Origin: Streptomyces sparsogenes | Lineage (GTDB): Bacteria > Actinomycetota > Actinomycetes > Streptomycetales > Streptomycetaceae | Reading direction: 5' to 3' | Assembly (NCBI RefSeq): GCF_001704635.1 | Contig: NZ_MAXF01000096.1 | Coordinates: forward strand, 124,001 to 188,000 | DNA length: 64,000 nucleotides | Shown: positions 35,026 to 43,201 of the stretch, piece after piece | How the letters are laid out: the number at the start of each line of letters is the position of its first letter | How positions within the stretch are numbered: the first letter of the stretch is position 1 | Notes under the pieces: model-generated | Database searches by the model: none | Told to the model about the DNA's origin: nothing | The model's input: the letters and a program-made list of their open reading frames with translations, nothing else | Position numbers and translations under genes: made by a program

Positions 35026-35667
35026 ATGGCGGAAGGGCTCAGGGAACGCAAGAAGCGGCAGGTCAGACAGCGCATCTCGGACATGGCCACCGCGCTCTTC
35101 CTGGAGCACGGCTTCGAGGCGGTCACCATCGCCGCGGTCGCCGAGGTCGCCGACGTGTCGGTCAACACCGTCTACAACTACTTCCCCGCCAAGGAGGACC
35201 TCCTCTTCGACCGCGAGGAGGAGGTCGTCGAGCGCGCCTCACGGCTCGTACGGGAGCGCGGGGAGGGCGTGTCGGCGGTGCGGGCGGTGCTCGACCGGAT
35301 GCGCCGGGACGTCGCGGAGCGGAACCCGTACGCCGGGATGGACCCGGGCTACGCGCGCTTCCTGCGGATCATCCAGGAGTCCCCGACGCTGATGGCCCGT
35401 GTGCTGCGGATGCAGGGCCGGATGGTCGACCGGCTCGCGGCCACCCTGCGCGAGGAGACCGGCGCCGCCCCCGAGGACCCGACGCCCGAGTTCATCGCCC
35501 ACCAGGTCATCGGCATGCAGAACGCCGTGGACCGCAGCATCGGACGCTGCCACACCGCGGGCAGCACCCCGGAGGAGACATCCGCGGAGGTGCTGCGGCA
35601 GATCGACGTCATGGAGTCGCTCCTCAGCGACGGCGTCCTCAACTATGCGGTGAAGAACACACCGTGA
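35026..35667 (+). CDS. TetR-family transcriptional regulator
   Basis: A 213-residue repressor. The N-terminal helix-turn-helix is visible at about residues 15-60 (ISDMATALFLEHGFEAVTIAAVAEVADVSV read in two parts, then NTVYNYFPAKEDLL). The ligand domain follows, with helical segments such as RFLRIIQESPTLMARVLRM. The ATG at 35026 fits the family start. Its divergent orientation and the intergenic palindrome point to control of the ABC exporter and of itself. Confidence 0.93.
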   Translation: MAEGLRERKKRQVRQRISDMATALFLEHGFEAVTIAAVAEVADVSVNTVYNYFPAKEDLLFDREEEVVERASRLVRERGEGVSAVRAVLDRMRRDVAERNPYAGMDPGYARFLRIIQESPTLMARVLRMQGRMVDRLAATLREETGAAPEDPTPEFIAHQVIGMQNAVDRSIGRCHTAGSTPEETSAEVLRQIDVMESLLSDGVLNYAVKNTP

Positions 35668-35758
35668 CGCGCCTTACTAGGGGCTGCCACAAGGGGTGAA
35701 CGGGCGTTAAGGTCCGGCCAACGGCGTCAGTTACGCAATGTACGAAAGGACGTGAAAC

Positions 35759-36607
35759 GTGGCCAGGAAGCTCGCGGTCATCGGGGCCGGACTCATGGGA
35801 TCCGGCATCGCGCAGGTCTCCGCCCAGGCGGGCTGGGACGTCGTGCTGCGTGATGTGACCGACGAGGCGCTGCGCCGCGGCACCGACGCCATCCGCGCCT
35901 CGTACGACAAGTTCGTCGCCAAGGGCAAGCTGGACGCCGAGGCCGCCGAGCAGGCCCTGGCGCGCATCACCACCACGACCGAGCTGGAGGCCGCCGCCGA
36001 CGCGGATGTCGTCGTGGAGGCCGTCTTCGAGAAGATCGAGGTCAAGCGGGACATCTTCCGCACCCTCGACGGCCTGGTCAAGGACGACACCATCCTCGCC
36101 TCCAACACCTCAGCCATCCCCATCACCAAGATCGCGGCGGCCACCGAGCGCCCCGAGCGGGTCGTGGGCACCCACTTCTTCTCGCCCGTCCCGATGATGC
36201 AGCTGTGCGAGCTGGTGCGCGGATACAAGACCAGCGACGAAACCCTCGCCGCCGCCCGGGAGTTCGCCGAGGGCGTCGGCAAGACCTGTATCGTCGTCAA
36301 CCGCGACGTCGCGGGGTTCGTGACCACCCGACTGATCTCCGCGCTCGTCGTCGAGGCCGCGAAGCTGTACGAGTCCGGGGTGGCCACCGCCGAGGACATC
36401 GACATCGCCTGCAAGCTGGGCTTCGGCCATGCGATGGGACCCCTCGCCACGGCCGACCTGACCGGGGTGGACATCCTGCTGCACGCCACGGAGAACATCT
36501 ACACCGAGTCCCAGGACGAGAAGTTCGCGCCGCCGGAGATCATGCGCCGCATGGTCGACGCCGGCGACATCGGGCGCAAGAGCGGCGGCGGGTTCTACCG
36601 CTACTGA
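35759..36607 (+). CDS. 3-hydroxybutyryl-CoA dehydrogenase
   Basis: A 282-residue NAD(P)-dependent enzyme interconverting acetoacetyl-CoA and 3-hydroxybutyryl-CoA. The Rossmann loop is VIGAGLMGSGIAQVSAQAG. The catalytic region contains ASNTSAIPIT, GTHFFSPVPMMQLCELV with the active-site His, and NRDVAGFV; the C-terminal domain ends IGRKSGGGFYRY. GTG at 35759 follows GAAAGGA. It may feed the ethylmalonyl-CoA or butyryl-CoA route that uses the thiolase at 51.8 kb; that link is inference. A terminator follows. Confidence 0.95.
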   Translation: MARKLAVIGAGLMGSGIAQVSAQAGWDVVLRDVTDEALRRGTDAIRASYDKFVAKGKLDAEAAEQALARITTTTELEAAADADVVVEAVFEKIEVKRDIFRTLDGLVKDDTILASNTSAIPITKIAAATERPERVVGTHFFSPVPMMQLCELVRGYKTSDETLAAAREFAEGVGKTCIVVNRDVAGFVTTRLISALVVEAAKLYESGVATAEDIDIACKLGFGHAMGPLATADLTGVDILLHATENIYTESQDEKFAPPEIMRRMVDAGDIGRKSGGGFYRY

Positions 36608-36630
36608 CCCGGCACGCACCCGCCCGCTTC

Positions 36631-36664
36631 TGCCCCTGACGCGCCTTAAACGCAATCAGGGGCA
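36631..36664 (+). terminator. Terminator after 3-hydroxybutyryl-CoA dehydrogenase
   Basis: TGCCCCTGA (36631-36639) pairs perfectly with TCAGGGGCA (36656-36664) around a 16-base AT-richer loop. Confidence 0.7.
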
Positions 36665-36746
36665 GGAGCACCCTTGCGGGTGAATTCGGTATCGGTTCGC
36701 TTACAACCGGCAACTTCACCGCATGAGAGACAGTCAGTTCGGTAGA

Positions 36747-36774
36747 CCAGATTGCTCATGCCAGATTGCTCATG
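36747..36774 (+). repeat. 14-bp tandem duplication upstream of the STAS gene
   Basis: CCAGATTGCTCATG occurs twice in a row at 36747-36760 and 36761-36774, 58 bases before the ATG. It directly precedes the dispersed repeat. Confidence 0.85.
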
Positions 36775-36781
36775 GGAGACC

Positions 36782-36815
36782 GGGGGCATCTCCCAGCGGT
36801 GGCTGGGGGAGCACC
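36782..36815 (+). repeat. Dispersed GC-rich repeat shared with the MITE-like element
   Basis: GGGGGCATCTCCCAGCGGTG with its continuation GCTGGGGGAGC closely matches 15976-16006 inside the element between prfA and prmC. CCCAGC/GCTGGG forms a short hairpin. From memory, similar sequences are scattered through Streptomyces intergenic regions. Confidence 0.7.
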
Positions 36816-36831
36816 ACGTTGGGGAGCGCAT

Positions 36832-37155
36832 ATGCACATCAGGGGCGACCACGCCGAGCTCGTCGTCGGGGGTCGACTCGACGTCCGGAGCGCGGCGGAC
36901 GCCCGTACGGCCTTGCACACCGCCCTTGAATCCGGCGGCGGGGACCTCGTACTCGACCTGACCGAGCTGGACTCCTGGGACGCCACCGGGCTCGGCGTGA
37001 TCATGGGAGCCCACCGGAAGGCCGGCCGGGCCGGCCGGCGGCTGGTGCTGCGCGGGGTGCCGCCCCAGATGCAGCGACTGCTGGTGGCCACCCGGCTGCA
37101 CCGGATCCTGGCCATCGAAGGCGGGCTCGAAGTCGAGTCGCTGCCGCGCGTCTGA
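36832..37155 (+). CDS. STAS-domain protein (anti-sigma factor antagonist type)
   Basis: A 107-residue single STAS domain: IRGDHAELVVGGRLDVRSA, then LVLDLTELDSWDATGLGVIMG. The segment TELDSWDATG occupies the place of the phosphorylated Ser/Thr loop (usually D-S-x-G); here DATG gives a Thr at the phospho-site position. It could therefore act in a partner-switching module with an anti-sigma kinase, but none is adjacent. ATG at 36832 follows GGGGAG. The neighbouring large P-loop protein is co-directional, 261 bases downstream. Confidence 0.88.
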   Translation: MHIRGDHAELVVGGRLDVRSAADARTALHTALESGGGDLVLDLTELDSWDATGLGVIMGAHRKAGRAGRRLVLRGVPPQMQRLLVATRLHRILAIEGGLEVESLPRV

Positions 37156-37416
37156 GCGCCGGGGCGAGGCGGAGGCGAGCGCCCGGGGCCGGTGTGACGC
37201 CGCCGCGCGGCCGAGCGCGGCGTACGGGGGCCGGACGGCGCCACGGGGCGGCGCGACCTCACTGCCCGTCAGTGGATACTGTGGGGAGGTCCAGGGTCCG
37301 GTGACTTCGCCGGACACCATCCCTACGGCGGGCACCGGACCGGAAGCGACGGCAAGGCGCGCGTGCGGACAGGCCGGGAGCCGGACAGCACGCCACGCAC
37401 CTGGGGGGCTTTCACC

Positions 37417-40140
37417 ATGGATCCGACGAACCGCGGGTCGGAAGAGCACGGCCGCGACACCCCGACCCCGCACCCCGCGGACGGCGGTGGCGGCACCCCG
37501 CGGTCGCCGCGCGACCCGCTCACCCCGCACCTCGGCGGCTCCGCCGCCACGCCCGTGCGCACGGTGCGGCTGGTCTCCGGGGACTTCCTGCTGACGGTCA
37601 ACCCGGTCGACGGCAGCGAGATAGAGCCCTGCCCGCCCGGCGAGCGGCCCGCCCGCCCCGAGCGCCGCGGCCCCGACGAGCGCGCCGAGCTGCGCCGGGC
37701 CGCCGCGCCGCCGCTGCCCGCGGGCGCGGTGGCCCTCGAAGTGCCCATGCTGGAGCGGGAGGAGGAGCGTGAGCGGCTGGGCCGGCTGCTCGCCCGCGGT
37801 CGCTCGGTGCGGGTCACCGGGCCCTCCGGCGCGGGCCGCAGCAGGCTGCTGGACGCCGTCGCCGCGGACTGCGAGAGCCTGGCGCCCGACGGGGTCGTAC
37901 GCCTCTCCGGCTACCGCCGCACCCCCACCGACCTGCTCCACGAGCTGTACGCGACCGTCTACCGCGCCTCCCTCTACCGGCCCGGCCGGGCGGAGCTGCT
38001 GCAGGCCGTCGCGGAGATCGGCGCGGTCGTCGTGCTGGACGACATCGAGTTCGGCGGCGCCGCGCTGGACGAGTTCCTGGACGCGACGCCCGAATGCGCC
38101 TTCCTGATCTCGGCCACCCCGGCCGTCCCGGCCCCCTCCGCCGGGTCGCACCTCGAAGAGGTCTTCCTCTCCGGGCTGAGCCGCACCGGGTCCCTGGAAC
38201 TGCTGGAGCGGGCCGTACGGCGGCCCCTGGAGGAGGACGAGCGGAGCTGGGCCGCGGACCTGTGGTTCGAGTCCGAGGGGCTGCCGCTGCGGTTCGTCCA
38301 GGCCGGAGCGCTGCTGCGGCAGCGCGACGCGCTGCGGGGGGAGGAGCGGCGGCCCGCCGGGGCGGCCGACAGCGACACAGGCCCCGGCTCCGGCTCGGGT
38401 GCCGGCAGCGGTTCTGGTTCGGGCGGCGGTTCGGGTTCCGGCGGCGGTACGGGTTCCGGGGCCGGCGCCGGTTCGGGTTCCGGGGCCGGCGCGCGGGACA
38501 TCCCGCTGCCGACGCTCGCCGAGGGCTCGGCCCCCGTCGCGCTGATCGCCTCCCGGCTGAGCGCGGCGGCCCGCGACGCCCTGCGGTTCGCGGTCGCGCT
38601 CGGCGGCGAGTGCCCGCACCAGACGCACCTGCCCGCGCTGGCCGGGGACACCCACGCCGACGCGGCGCTCGGCGAGCTGATCGCCGGCGGCCTGGTCACC
38701 CCCGCCGGCCCGCACTACCGGTTGGCCGTCGGCGTGGCCGACCAGCTCGCCGCCGACGGCTACGCCGACGAGGCGGCCGAGCGCGCGGCCGCCGTCGCCC
38801 GGCACTACGCCTGGTGGGCCGGCCACCCCTCGGTCGCCCCGGAGCGGGTCGCCGTCGAGGCCGACGTGATCCTCACCGCCATGGCCGCCCTGGTCGCCGA
38901 GCGGGAGCCCGGCCGCGCCGAGGCCGCCGTGCTGCTGGCCCGCAGCGCCACTCCCGCCTTCGCCGCCGCGCTGCACTGGGGCGCCTGGGAGCGCGCCCTG
39001 CGCCACGGCCAGGAGGCCGCGCGGCTGGCCGGACAGGTGGCCGAGGAGGCGTACTTCCACCACGAGCTGGGCGTCCTCGCACTGTGCACGGGCAATCTGG
39101 AGCGGGCCCGGGCCGAGCTGGAGGCGTCCATCGGGCTGCGCGGCGTGCTGGCCGACAAGCCCGGCACGGTCGCGGGCCGGCGCGCCCTCGCCCTGGTCAC
39201 CGACCGCTCCGGCGGCCCGGGGGCTTCGGGCGGTCGTACGGTGGCGGGGGAAGAGGTCTCGGACGCGCGCCACGACGAGTCGGCCTCGCCGCCCGCCGGC
39301 GGGTCCGCCGGGCGGCGGGACCCGGCCGACACGGAGATCACGGTGGTCACCCCGCGGGTCGCGACGACCGAGCCCCTCAGCCGCGTCGACGTGCTCGCCG
39401 CCGTCCGCTCCGCCGGTGCGGCCGGTGCGGCCGGTTCCGCGGGTCCGGCCGACGGCAGCGGCCGCACGGCGGGCGCGGGCGGCGCCGGCGGCGTGAGGGG
39501 CGGCCGGACCTCCCTCGGCCGCCGCTTCGCGGCGCTGACCGGCGCCCGGCGCAACCTGGTCGCGGCGGGCGCGGGCGCCCTGCTCCTCGCCGTCCTCGGC
39601 ACGGTGGTGACCCTCGGCATGACATCGGGCGACGGGGACGAGGGCTCCGCCGACACCGTCAAGCCCGGCCCGTCGTCCTCCCGGCAGGACGACGACAAGG
39701 GGCTGACCGCCGACGAGCCCACGAGCGGCGCGGGCGAGAGCAGCCAGCCGGGCCCCAGCGGCGTCCCCGGGGCGCCCACGTCCCCGTCCACGCTGGTCAG
39801 CGGTTCGCCCAGCGCCACGGAGAGCCCGACCGCCCCGTCCTCGAGCGGCGAGGCCTCGCCGACGGACAAGCCGTCGTCCCCGTCCTCGTCCGGGTCCACC
39901 ACCCACAGCCCGACCCGCACCCCCACCAGGACGCCGACCAGCCCCCCGACCAAGCCCCCGTCCCAGACGCCCACCACCCCGCCGACCACCCCGCCCTCCA
40001 CCGCCACCACGAGCCCCGGAGGCGACACCACCAACACGGCGAGCGGCCCGGCGACCACGGCGAGCGGCTCCGCCTCCACGTCCCCGACCACCTCCGCGTC
40101 GGCGGGCTCGGCGGGCTCGGCGGTGAGCGTGCCGGCGTAA
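37417..40140 (+). CDS. Membrane-anchored P-loop protein with Gly/Ser linker and Ser/Thr/Pro tail
   Basis: A 907-residue protein. After about 110 disordered residues comes an NTPase-like domain. Its Walker A-like loop GPSGAGRS (135-142) has Arg where Lys is invariant in active P-loops, while a Walker B-like VVVLDDIEFGG follows. A winged-helix-like or ATPase lid part precedes a Gly/Ser linker of about 40 residues (322-363). A helical repeat region follows, with TPR-like features in AWERALRHGQEAARLAGQVA and ELEASIGLRGVLA. One transmembrane helix lies near 712-735. The last 170 residues are Ser/Thr/Pro-rich and predicted outside. ATG at 37417 follows GGGGGG. Function unknown; it resembles ATP-binding regulators of the STAND type, with low certainty. 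Confidence 0.8.
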   Translation: MDPTNRGSEEHGRDTPTPHPADGGGGTPRSPRDPLTPHLGGSAATPVRTVRLVSGDFLLTVNPVDGSEIEPCPPGERPARPERRGPDERAELRRAAAPPLPAGAVALEVPMLEREEERERLGRLLARGRSVRVTGPSGAGRSRLLDAVAADCESLAPDGVVRLSGYRRTPTDLLHELYATVYRASLYRPGRAELLQAVAEIGAVVVLDDIEFGGAALDEFLDATPECAFLISATPAVPAPSAGSHLEEVFLSGLSRTGSLELLERAVRRPLEEDERSWAADLWFESEGLPLRFVQAGALLRQRDALRGEERRPAGAADSDTGPGSGSGAGSGSGSGGGSGSGGGTGSGAGAGSGSGAGARDIPLPTLAEGSAPVALIASRLSAAARDALRFAVALGGECPHQTHLPALAGDTHADAALGELIAGGLVTPAGPHYRLAVGVADQLAADGYADEAAERAAAVARHYAWWAGHPSVAPERVAVEADVILTAMAALVAEREPGRAEAAVLLARSATPAFAAALHWGAWERALRHGQEAARLAGQVAEEAYFHHELGVLALCTGNLERARAELEASIGLRGVLADKPGTVAGRRALALVTDRSGGPGASGGRTVAGEEVSDARHDESASPPAGGSAGRRDPADTEITVVTPRVATTEPLSRVDVLAAVRSAGAAGAAGSAGPADGSGRTAGAGGAGGVRGGRTSLGRRFAALTGARRNLVAAGAGALLLAVLGTVVTLGMTSGDGDEGSADTVKPGPSSSRQDDDKGLTADEPTSGAGESSQPGPSGVPGAPTSPSTLVSGSPSATESPTAPSSSGEASPTDKPSSPSSSGSTTHSPTRTPTRTPTSPPTKPPSQTPTTPPTTPPSTATTSPGGDTTNTASGPATTASGSASTSPTTSASAGSAGSAVSVPA

Positions 40141-40186
40141 GCGGCCGACACGGCGAGAAAGCAGCGGGAGAACAGCGGGAAAGCAC

Positions 40187-40221
40187 CGCGGCGCGGCCCG
40201 GCGATGCCGGACCGCGCCGCG
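40187..40221. terminator. Bidirectional terminator between convergent genes
   Basis: CGCGGCGCGG (40187-40196) is perfectly inverted at 40212-40221. It lies between the P-loop gene and nucS, which converge. Confidence 0.7.
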
Positions 40222-40249
40222 CGCGTGTGTGGATGGAGGGAGAGGGCTC

Positions 40250-40912
40250 TCAGAACAGCCGCAGCTTGTCGTCCTCGACGCCGCGCAGCGCGTCGTAGTC
40301 CAGGACGACACAGCCGATGCCGCGGTCCGTGGCGAGCACCCGCGCCTGCGGCTTGATCTCCTGCGCCGCGAAGATCCCCTTCACCGGGGCCAGATGCGGA
40401 TCGCGGTTGAGCAGCTCCAGATAGCGGGTCAGCTGCTCGACACCGTCGATCTCCCCGCGCCGCTTGATCTCCACCGCGACGGTCGCGCCGTCCGCGTCCC
40501 GGCAGAGAATGTCCACGGGGCCAATGGCAGTGGGGTATTCACGCCGAATAAGCGTCCAGCCATCGCCAAGTGTCTCGATACGATCGGCCAGCAACTCCTG
40601 CAGATGGGCCTCGACCCCGTCCTTGATCAGACCGGGGTCCACCCCCAGTTCGTGCGAGGAGTCGTGCAGCACTTCCTCCATGGTGATGATGAGCTTCTCG
40701 CCCGCCTTGTTCACCACGGTCCACACATCGCCGTCGCCCTCCTTGAGGGTGCACGGCGGAGACATCCAGTTGAGGGGTTTGTAGGCCCTGTCGTCCGCGT
40801 GGATCGACACACTGCCGTCGGCCTTGATCAGGATCAGACGGGGTGCCGAGGGGAGATGGGCGGTGAGCCGGCCGGCGTAGTCCACGGAGCAACGGGCGAT
40901 GACGAGACGCAT
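40250..40912 (-). CDS. nucS: Mismatch endonuclease NucS (EndoMS)
   Basis: A 220-residue nuclease that cuts mismatched DNA and replaces MutS/MutL repair in actinobacteria. The N-terminal dimerisation part includes YAGRLTAHLPSAPRLILIK. The C-terminal PD-(D/E)xK nuclease core shows PVDILCRDADGATVAVEIKRRG and EQLTRYLELLNRD. It ends with the beta-clamp-type tail KLRLF. ATG at 40912 was chosen because homology begins MRLVIARCSVDY. It is divergent from the SCO5389-type gene. Confidence 0.96.
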   Translation of the reverse strand: MRLVIARCSVDYAGRLTAHLPSAPRLILIKADGSVSIHADDRAYKPLNWMSPPCTLKEGDGDVWTVVNKAGEKLIITMEEVLHDSSHELGVDPGLIKDGVEAHLQELLADRIETLGDGWTLIRREYPTAIGPVDILCRDADGATVAVEIKRRGEIDGVEQLTRYLELLNRDPHLAPVKGIFAAQEIKPQARVLATDRGIGCVVLDYDALRGVEDDKLRLF

Positions 40913-41123
40913 GGTCGGCAACGCTACTCGACGGCGGGCGGCCGACGCGATTCGTCCGGCGATGGGCCCCTTCAGTGGTGGCTGGTTGTGGACGCATTCT
41001 CCTGGTGCGCCCGCAGTGGCCGAATTACCGTTGAAGCGGGCGGTCGTCATGCGGGTACGCTCCGTCGCCGTCTGCCCATCCGTCCCTGAGACCCCCGTCA
41101 CGGGGGTCGCGAGAGGAGAATCC

Positions 41124-41516
41124 ATGTCGCTCGACGTCTCACCGGCCCTTCTTGCACAGGCCGAGCGAGGCGAGGTCGACGAAGCCGACTTCGTCGACTG
41201 CGTCCGGACCTCCCTACCGTACGCATGGGAGATGATCAGCTCTCTGGTGGCCCAGCTGAAGGTCGACGGCGGGGAGTTCGCCGACAACCAGACGCCGCCG
41301 CCGGACGAGCAGGCCCGCGGCCAGCTGCTGCGGGCGCTCGCGAGCGACGCGATACGAGGCGCGCTGCAGCGCCACTTCGGGGTACGGCTGGCCTTCCAGA
41401 ACTGCCACCGGGTGGCGGTGTTCCCGTTGGACGGCTCGGCCGACGAGAGACTGGCCCGCTTCACCTCGCCCCGCGGTCAGCTGCTGAACCAGTCTCCTGA
41501 GCTGCGCGACTGCTGA
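41124..41516 (+). CDS. SCO5389-family hypothetical protein
   Basis: A 130-residue acidic, soluble protein (MSLDVSPALLAQAERGEVDE, then SLPYAWEMISSLVAQL) with no recognised catalytic motif. It matches, from memory, a small family named after S. coelicolor SCO5389 and conserved beside nucS. The ATG at 41124 follows GAGAGGAGAA. It is predicted to be mainly alpha-helical. Divergent arrangement with nucS over 211 bases leaves open a shared regulatory region. Confidence 0.85.
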   Translation: MSLDVSPALLAQAERGEVDEADFVDCVRTSLPYAWEMISSLVAQLKVDGGEFADNQTPPPDEQARGQLLRALASDAIRGALQRHFGVRLAFQNCHRVAVFPLDGSADERLARFTSPRGQLLNQSPELRDC

Positions 41517-41600
41517 CCCGACCGTCCGCTGCCGCTCCACTGAGGGGGAAATGGAGGGGGAGATGTCTTGAGCGTGGGGGTGTCCAGGCCCGGACAGTGC

Positions 41601-42641
41601 CTAGCTCAGGAGCGGCAGCACTTCCGCGCCCAGCCGGCGCACGTTCTCCTCCGTGGCCGCCAGGTCGCCCGAGCCCTCCACCAGGAGCGCGAAGCGGCGG
41701 ATGCCGGTGCGCTCCGCCGTCGCCGCCAGCCGGTCCGCGCACAGCCGCGGCGGTCCGACCGGGTGCAGCCCGCACAGCAGCTCGGCGTAGGCCAGCGGAT
41801 CGCGCATCCGGCGCGGCCGCCCGTCCACCGTCACATGCGCGTCGAGCCCCTGGCGCAGCCAGCCGGGCATGGCCTTGAGGAGGGTCTCCGCCGCCTCCGG
41901 GCGCGCGTCAGCGATCTGCACCACCCCCGCCGAGACATGCTCGGCCGCCACCGCGGCCACCTCCTCGGGACAACGGCCCGCGGCCAGCGCCGATTTCCGC
42001 CACAGCTCGACCACCTCGGCCTTCTCGTCGTCCCCACAGTGCATCCCCAGCAGCATGGGCAACCCGCGCTCGGCGGCCAGCCGCACGCTGCGCGGTGAGG
42101 TACAGGCCACGATCACGGGCGGCCCGGACGCCGTCCGCTCGCCCAGCGCCTCGTCGGGGCGCGGCACGACGGGCACCTCGCGGAAGGCGTACCGCTCGCC
42201 GGCCGCGGCCACCCGCGGTTCGCGCAGCCAGCGCAGCAGCAGGTCCAGCGACTCGGGGAAGTCCCGCTCGTAGGCCCGCAGGCCGGTGCCGAACACCTCC
42301 AGGTCCACCCATGGCCCGCCCCGGCCGACCCCCAGCGTGAAGCGCCCCCCGGAGACGAGATGGAGCAGCGCGGCCTGTTCCCCCAGCGCGACGGGGTGCG
42401 CGGTCGGCAGGACGCTCACGGCCGTGCCGACGCCTATGCTCCGGGTGCGGCCGAGCAGCAGCGCGGCGAGCGTGACCGCGGAAGGGCAGACGCCGTACGG
42501 GACGAAGTGGTGCTCGGCGAGCCACACCGCGTCCAGCCCCGCCTCCTCGGAGACGTACGCGGACCGGACCGCCCGGTGCAGTGCCTCCCCCTGCCCCTGG
42601 CCCGGGAATTGGGCGGCGAGGATGAAAGCCCCCACGCGCAT
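41601..42641 (-). CDS. Luciferase-like flavin-dependent monooxygenase
   Basis: A 346-residue protein of the bacterial luciferase TIM-barrel family, using reduced flavin to oxidise an unknown substrate. Typical segments are LDAVWLAEHHFVPYG, RTRSIGVGTAVSVLPTAHPV, GRFTLGVGRGG and PPVIVACTSPRSVRLAAERG. ATG at 42641 lies nine bases after AGGAGG; the ATG two codons earlier is only three bases from it. A pair of overlapping palindromes lies upstream (42716-42738). Substrate cannot be inferred. Confidence 0.9.
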   Translation of the reverse strand: MRVGAFILAAQFPGQGQGEALHRAVRSAYVSEEAGLDAVWLAEHHFVPYGVCPSAVTLAALLLGRTRSIGVGTAVSVLPTAHPVALGEQAALLHLVSGGRFTLGVGRGGPWVDLEVFGTGLRAYERDFPESLDLLLRWLREPRVAAAGERYAFREVPVVPRPDEALGERTASGPPVIVACTSPRSVRLAAERGLPMLLGMHCGDDEKAEVVELWRKSALAAGRCPEEVAAVAAEHVSAGVVQIADARPEAAETLLKAMPGWLRQGLDAHVTVDGRPRRMRDPLAYAELLCGLHPVGPPRLCADRLAATAERTGIRRFALLVEGSGDLAATEENVRRLGAEVLPLLS

Positions 42642-42715
42642 TGCCATCTGCCTCCTCTTGCGGCCGACGCCGCCGACACGGGCACCCTCCCCCGCATAGG
42701 CATTAACGCCTGACA

Positions 42716-42738
42716 CGTGCCAAGGGCACGGCTTGGCA
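42716..42738. promoter_or_regulatory. Overlapping palindromes upstream of the monooxygenase gene
   Basis: CGTGCC-AAG-GGCACG (42716-42730) and TGCCAAG-N7-CTTGGCA (42718-42724 and 42732-42738) share bases. They lie about 75 bases upstream of the monooxygenase ATG and 113 bases before the divergent gene. Two mutually exclusive dyads suggest an operator for an unknown regulator. Confidence 0.55.
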
Positions 42739-42850
42739 AGAAGTTTTCATGATGATCGGAGGGCGCCTGTGGATGCGGCTTTCGGGGACCGTGACGGTAA
42801 CGCGTACGCTGGTCACAGTCAGTAGCTCCCAGCGTCCTTCGAGGTGCCCC

Positions 42851-43177
42851 GTGTCCCCACGCCGAAACCGCCCGCGAGGCGGCGAGAATCCGAGCGGCCG
42901 CGATGACGAGGACCGCGCGGACCGCTATGGGCTGGAGACGACACAGAGCTGGCGGGGCGAGGAGTGGGTGGTCCGCCAGATCGGCGGGGGCGCCGCCGCC
43001 AAGCACTACCGCTGCCCCGGCTGCGACCAGGAGATCCCGCCCGGGGTGCCGCACATCGTGGCCTGGCAGCAGTACAGCGGCGTGGACGACCGCCGCCACT
43101 GGCACAAGTCCTGCTGGAACGCGCGGGACCGCCGGAGCGCGAAGCTCCAGCGGTCCCGTAACGCGCCGAGATATTAG
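42851..43177 (+). CDS. Small Cys/His protein, zinc-binding candidate
   Basis: A 108-residue hydrophilic protein. A basic, disordered N-terminus is followed by RADRYGLETTQSWRGEEWVV and then YRCPGCDQEIPPGVPHIVAW with a later HWHKSCW. The CxxC pair with His and Cys could bind zinc. Streptomyces homologues are often labelled ATP/GTP-binding proteins, but I see no P-loop. GTG at 42851 fits where the conserved protein starts. The C-terminus is Arg-rich, suggesting nucleic-acid contact, which is inference. Confidence 0.8.
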   Translation: MSPRRNRPRGGENPSGRDDEDRADRYGLETTQSWRGEEWVVRQIGGGAAAKHYRCPGCDQEIPPGVPHIVAWQQYSGVDDRRHWHKSCWNARDRRSAKLQRSRNAPRY

Positions 43178-43201
43178 CCCTGCGGCCTCATGCGCCGCTT
43201 G

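Noticed and set aside
37301..37416. Longer start of the P-loop protein at GTG 37363
   Set aside because: The ATG at 37417 has a GGGGGG site at proper spacing, whereas the GTG lacks one.
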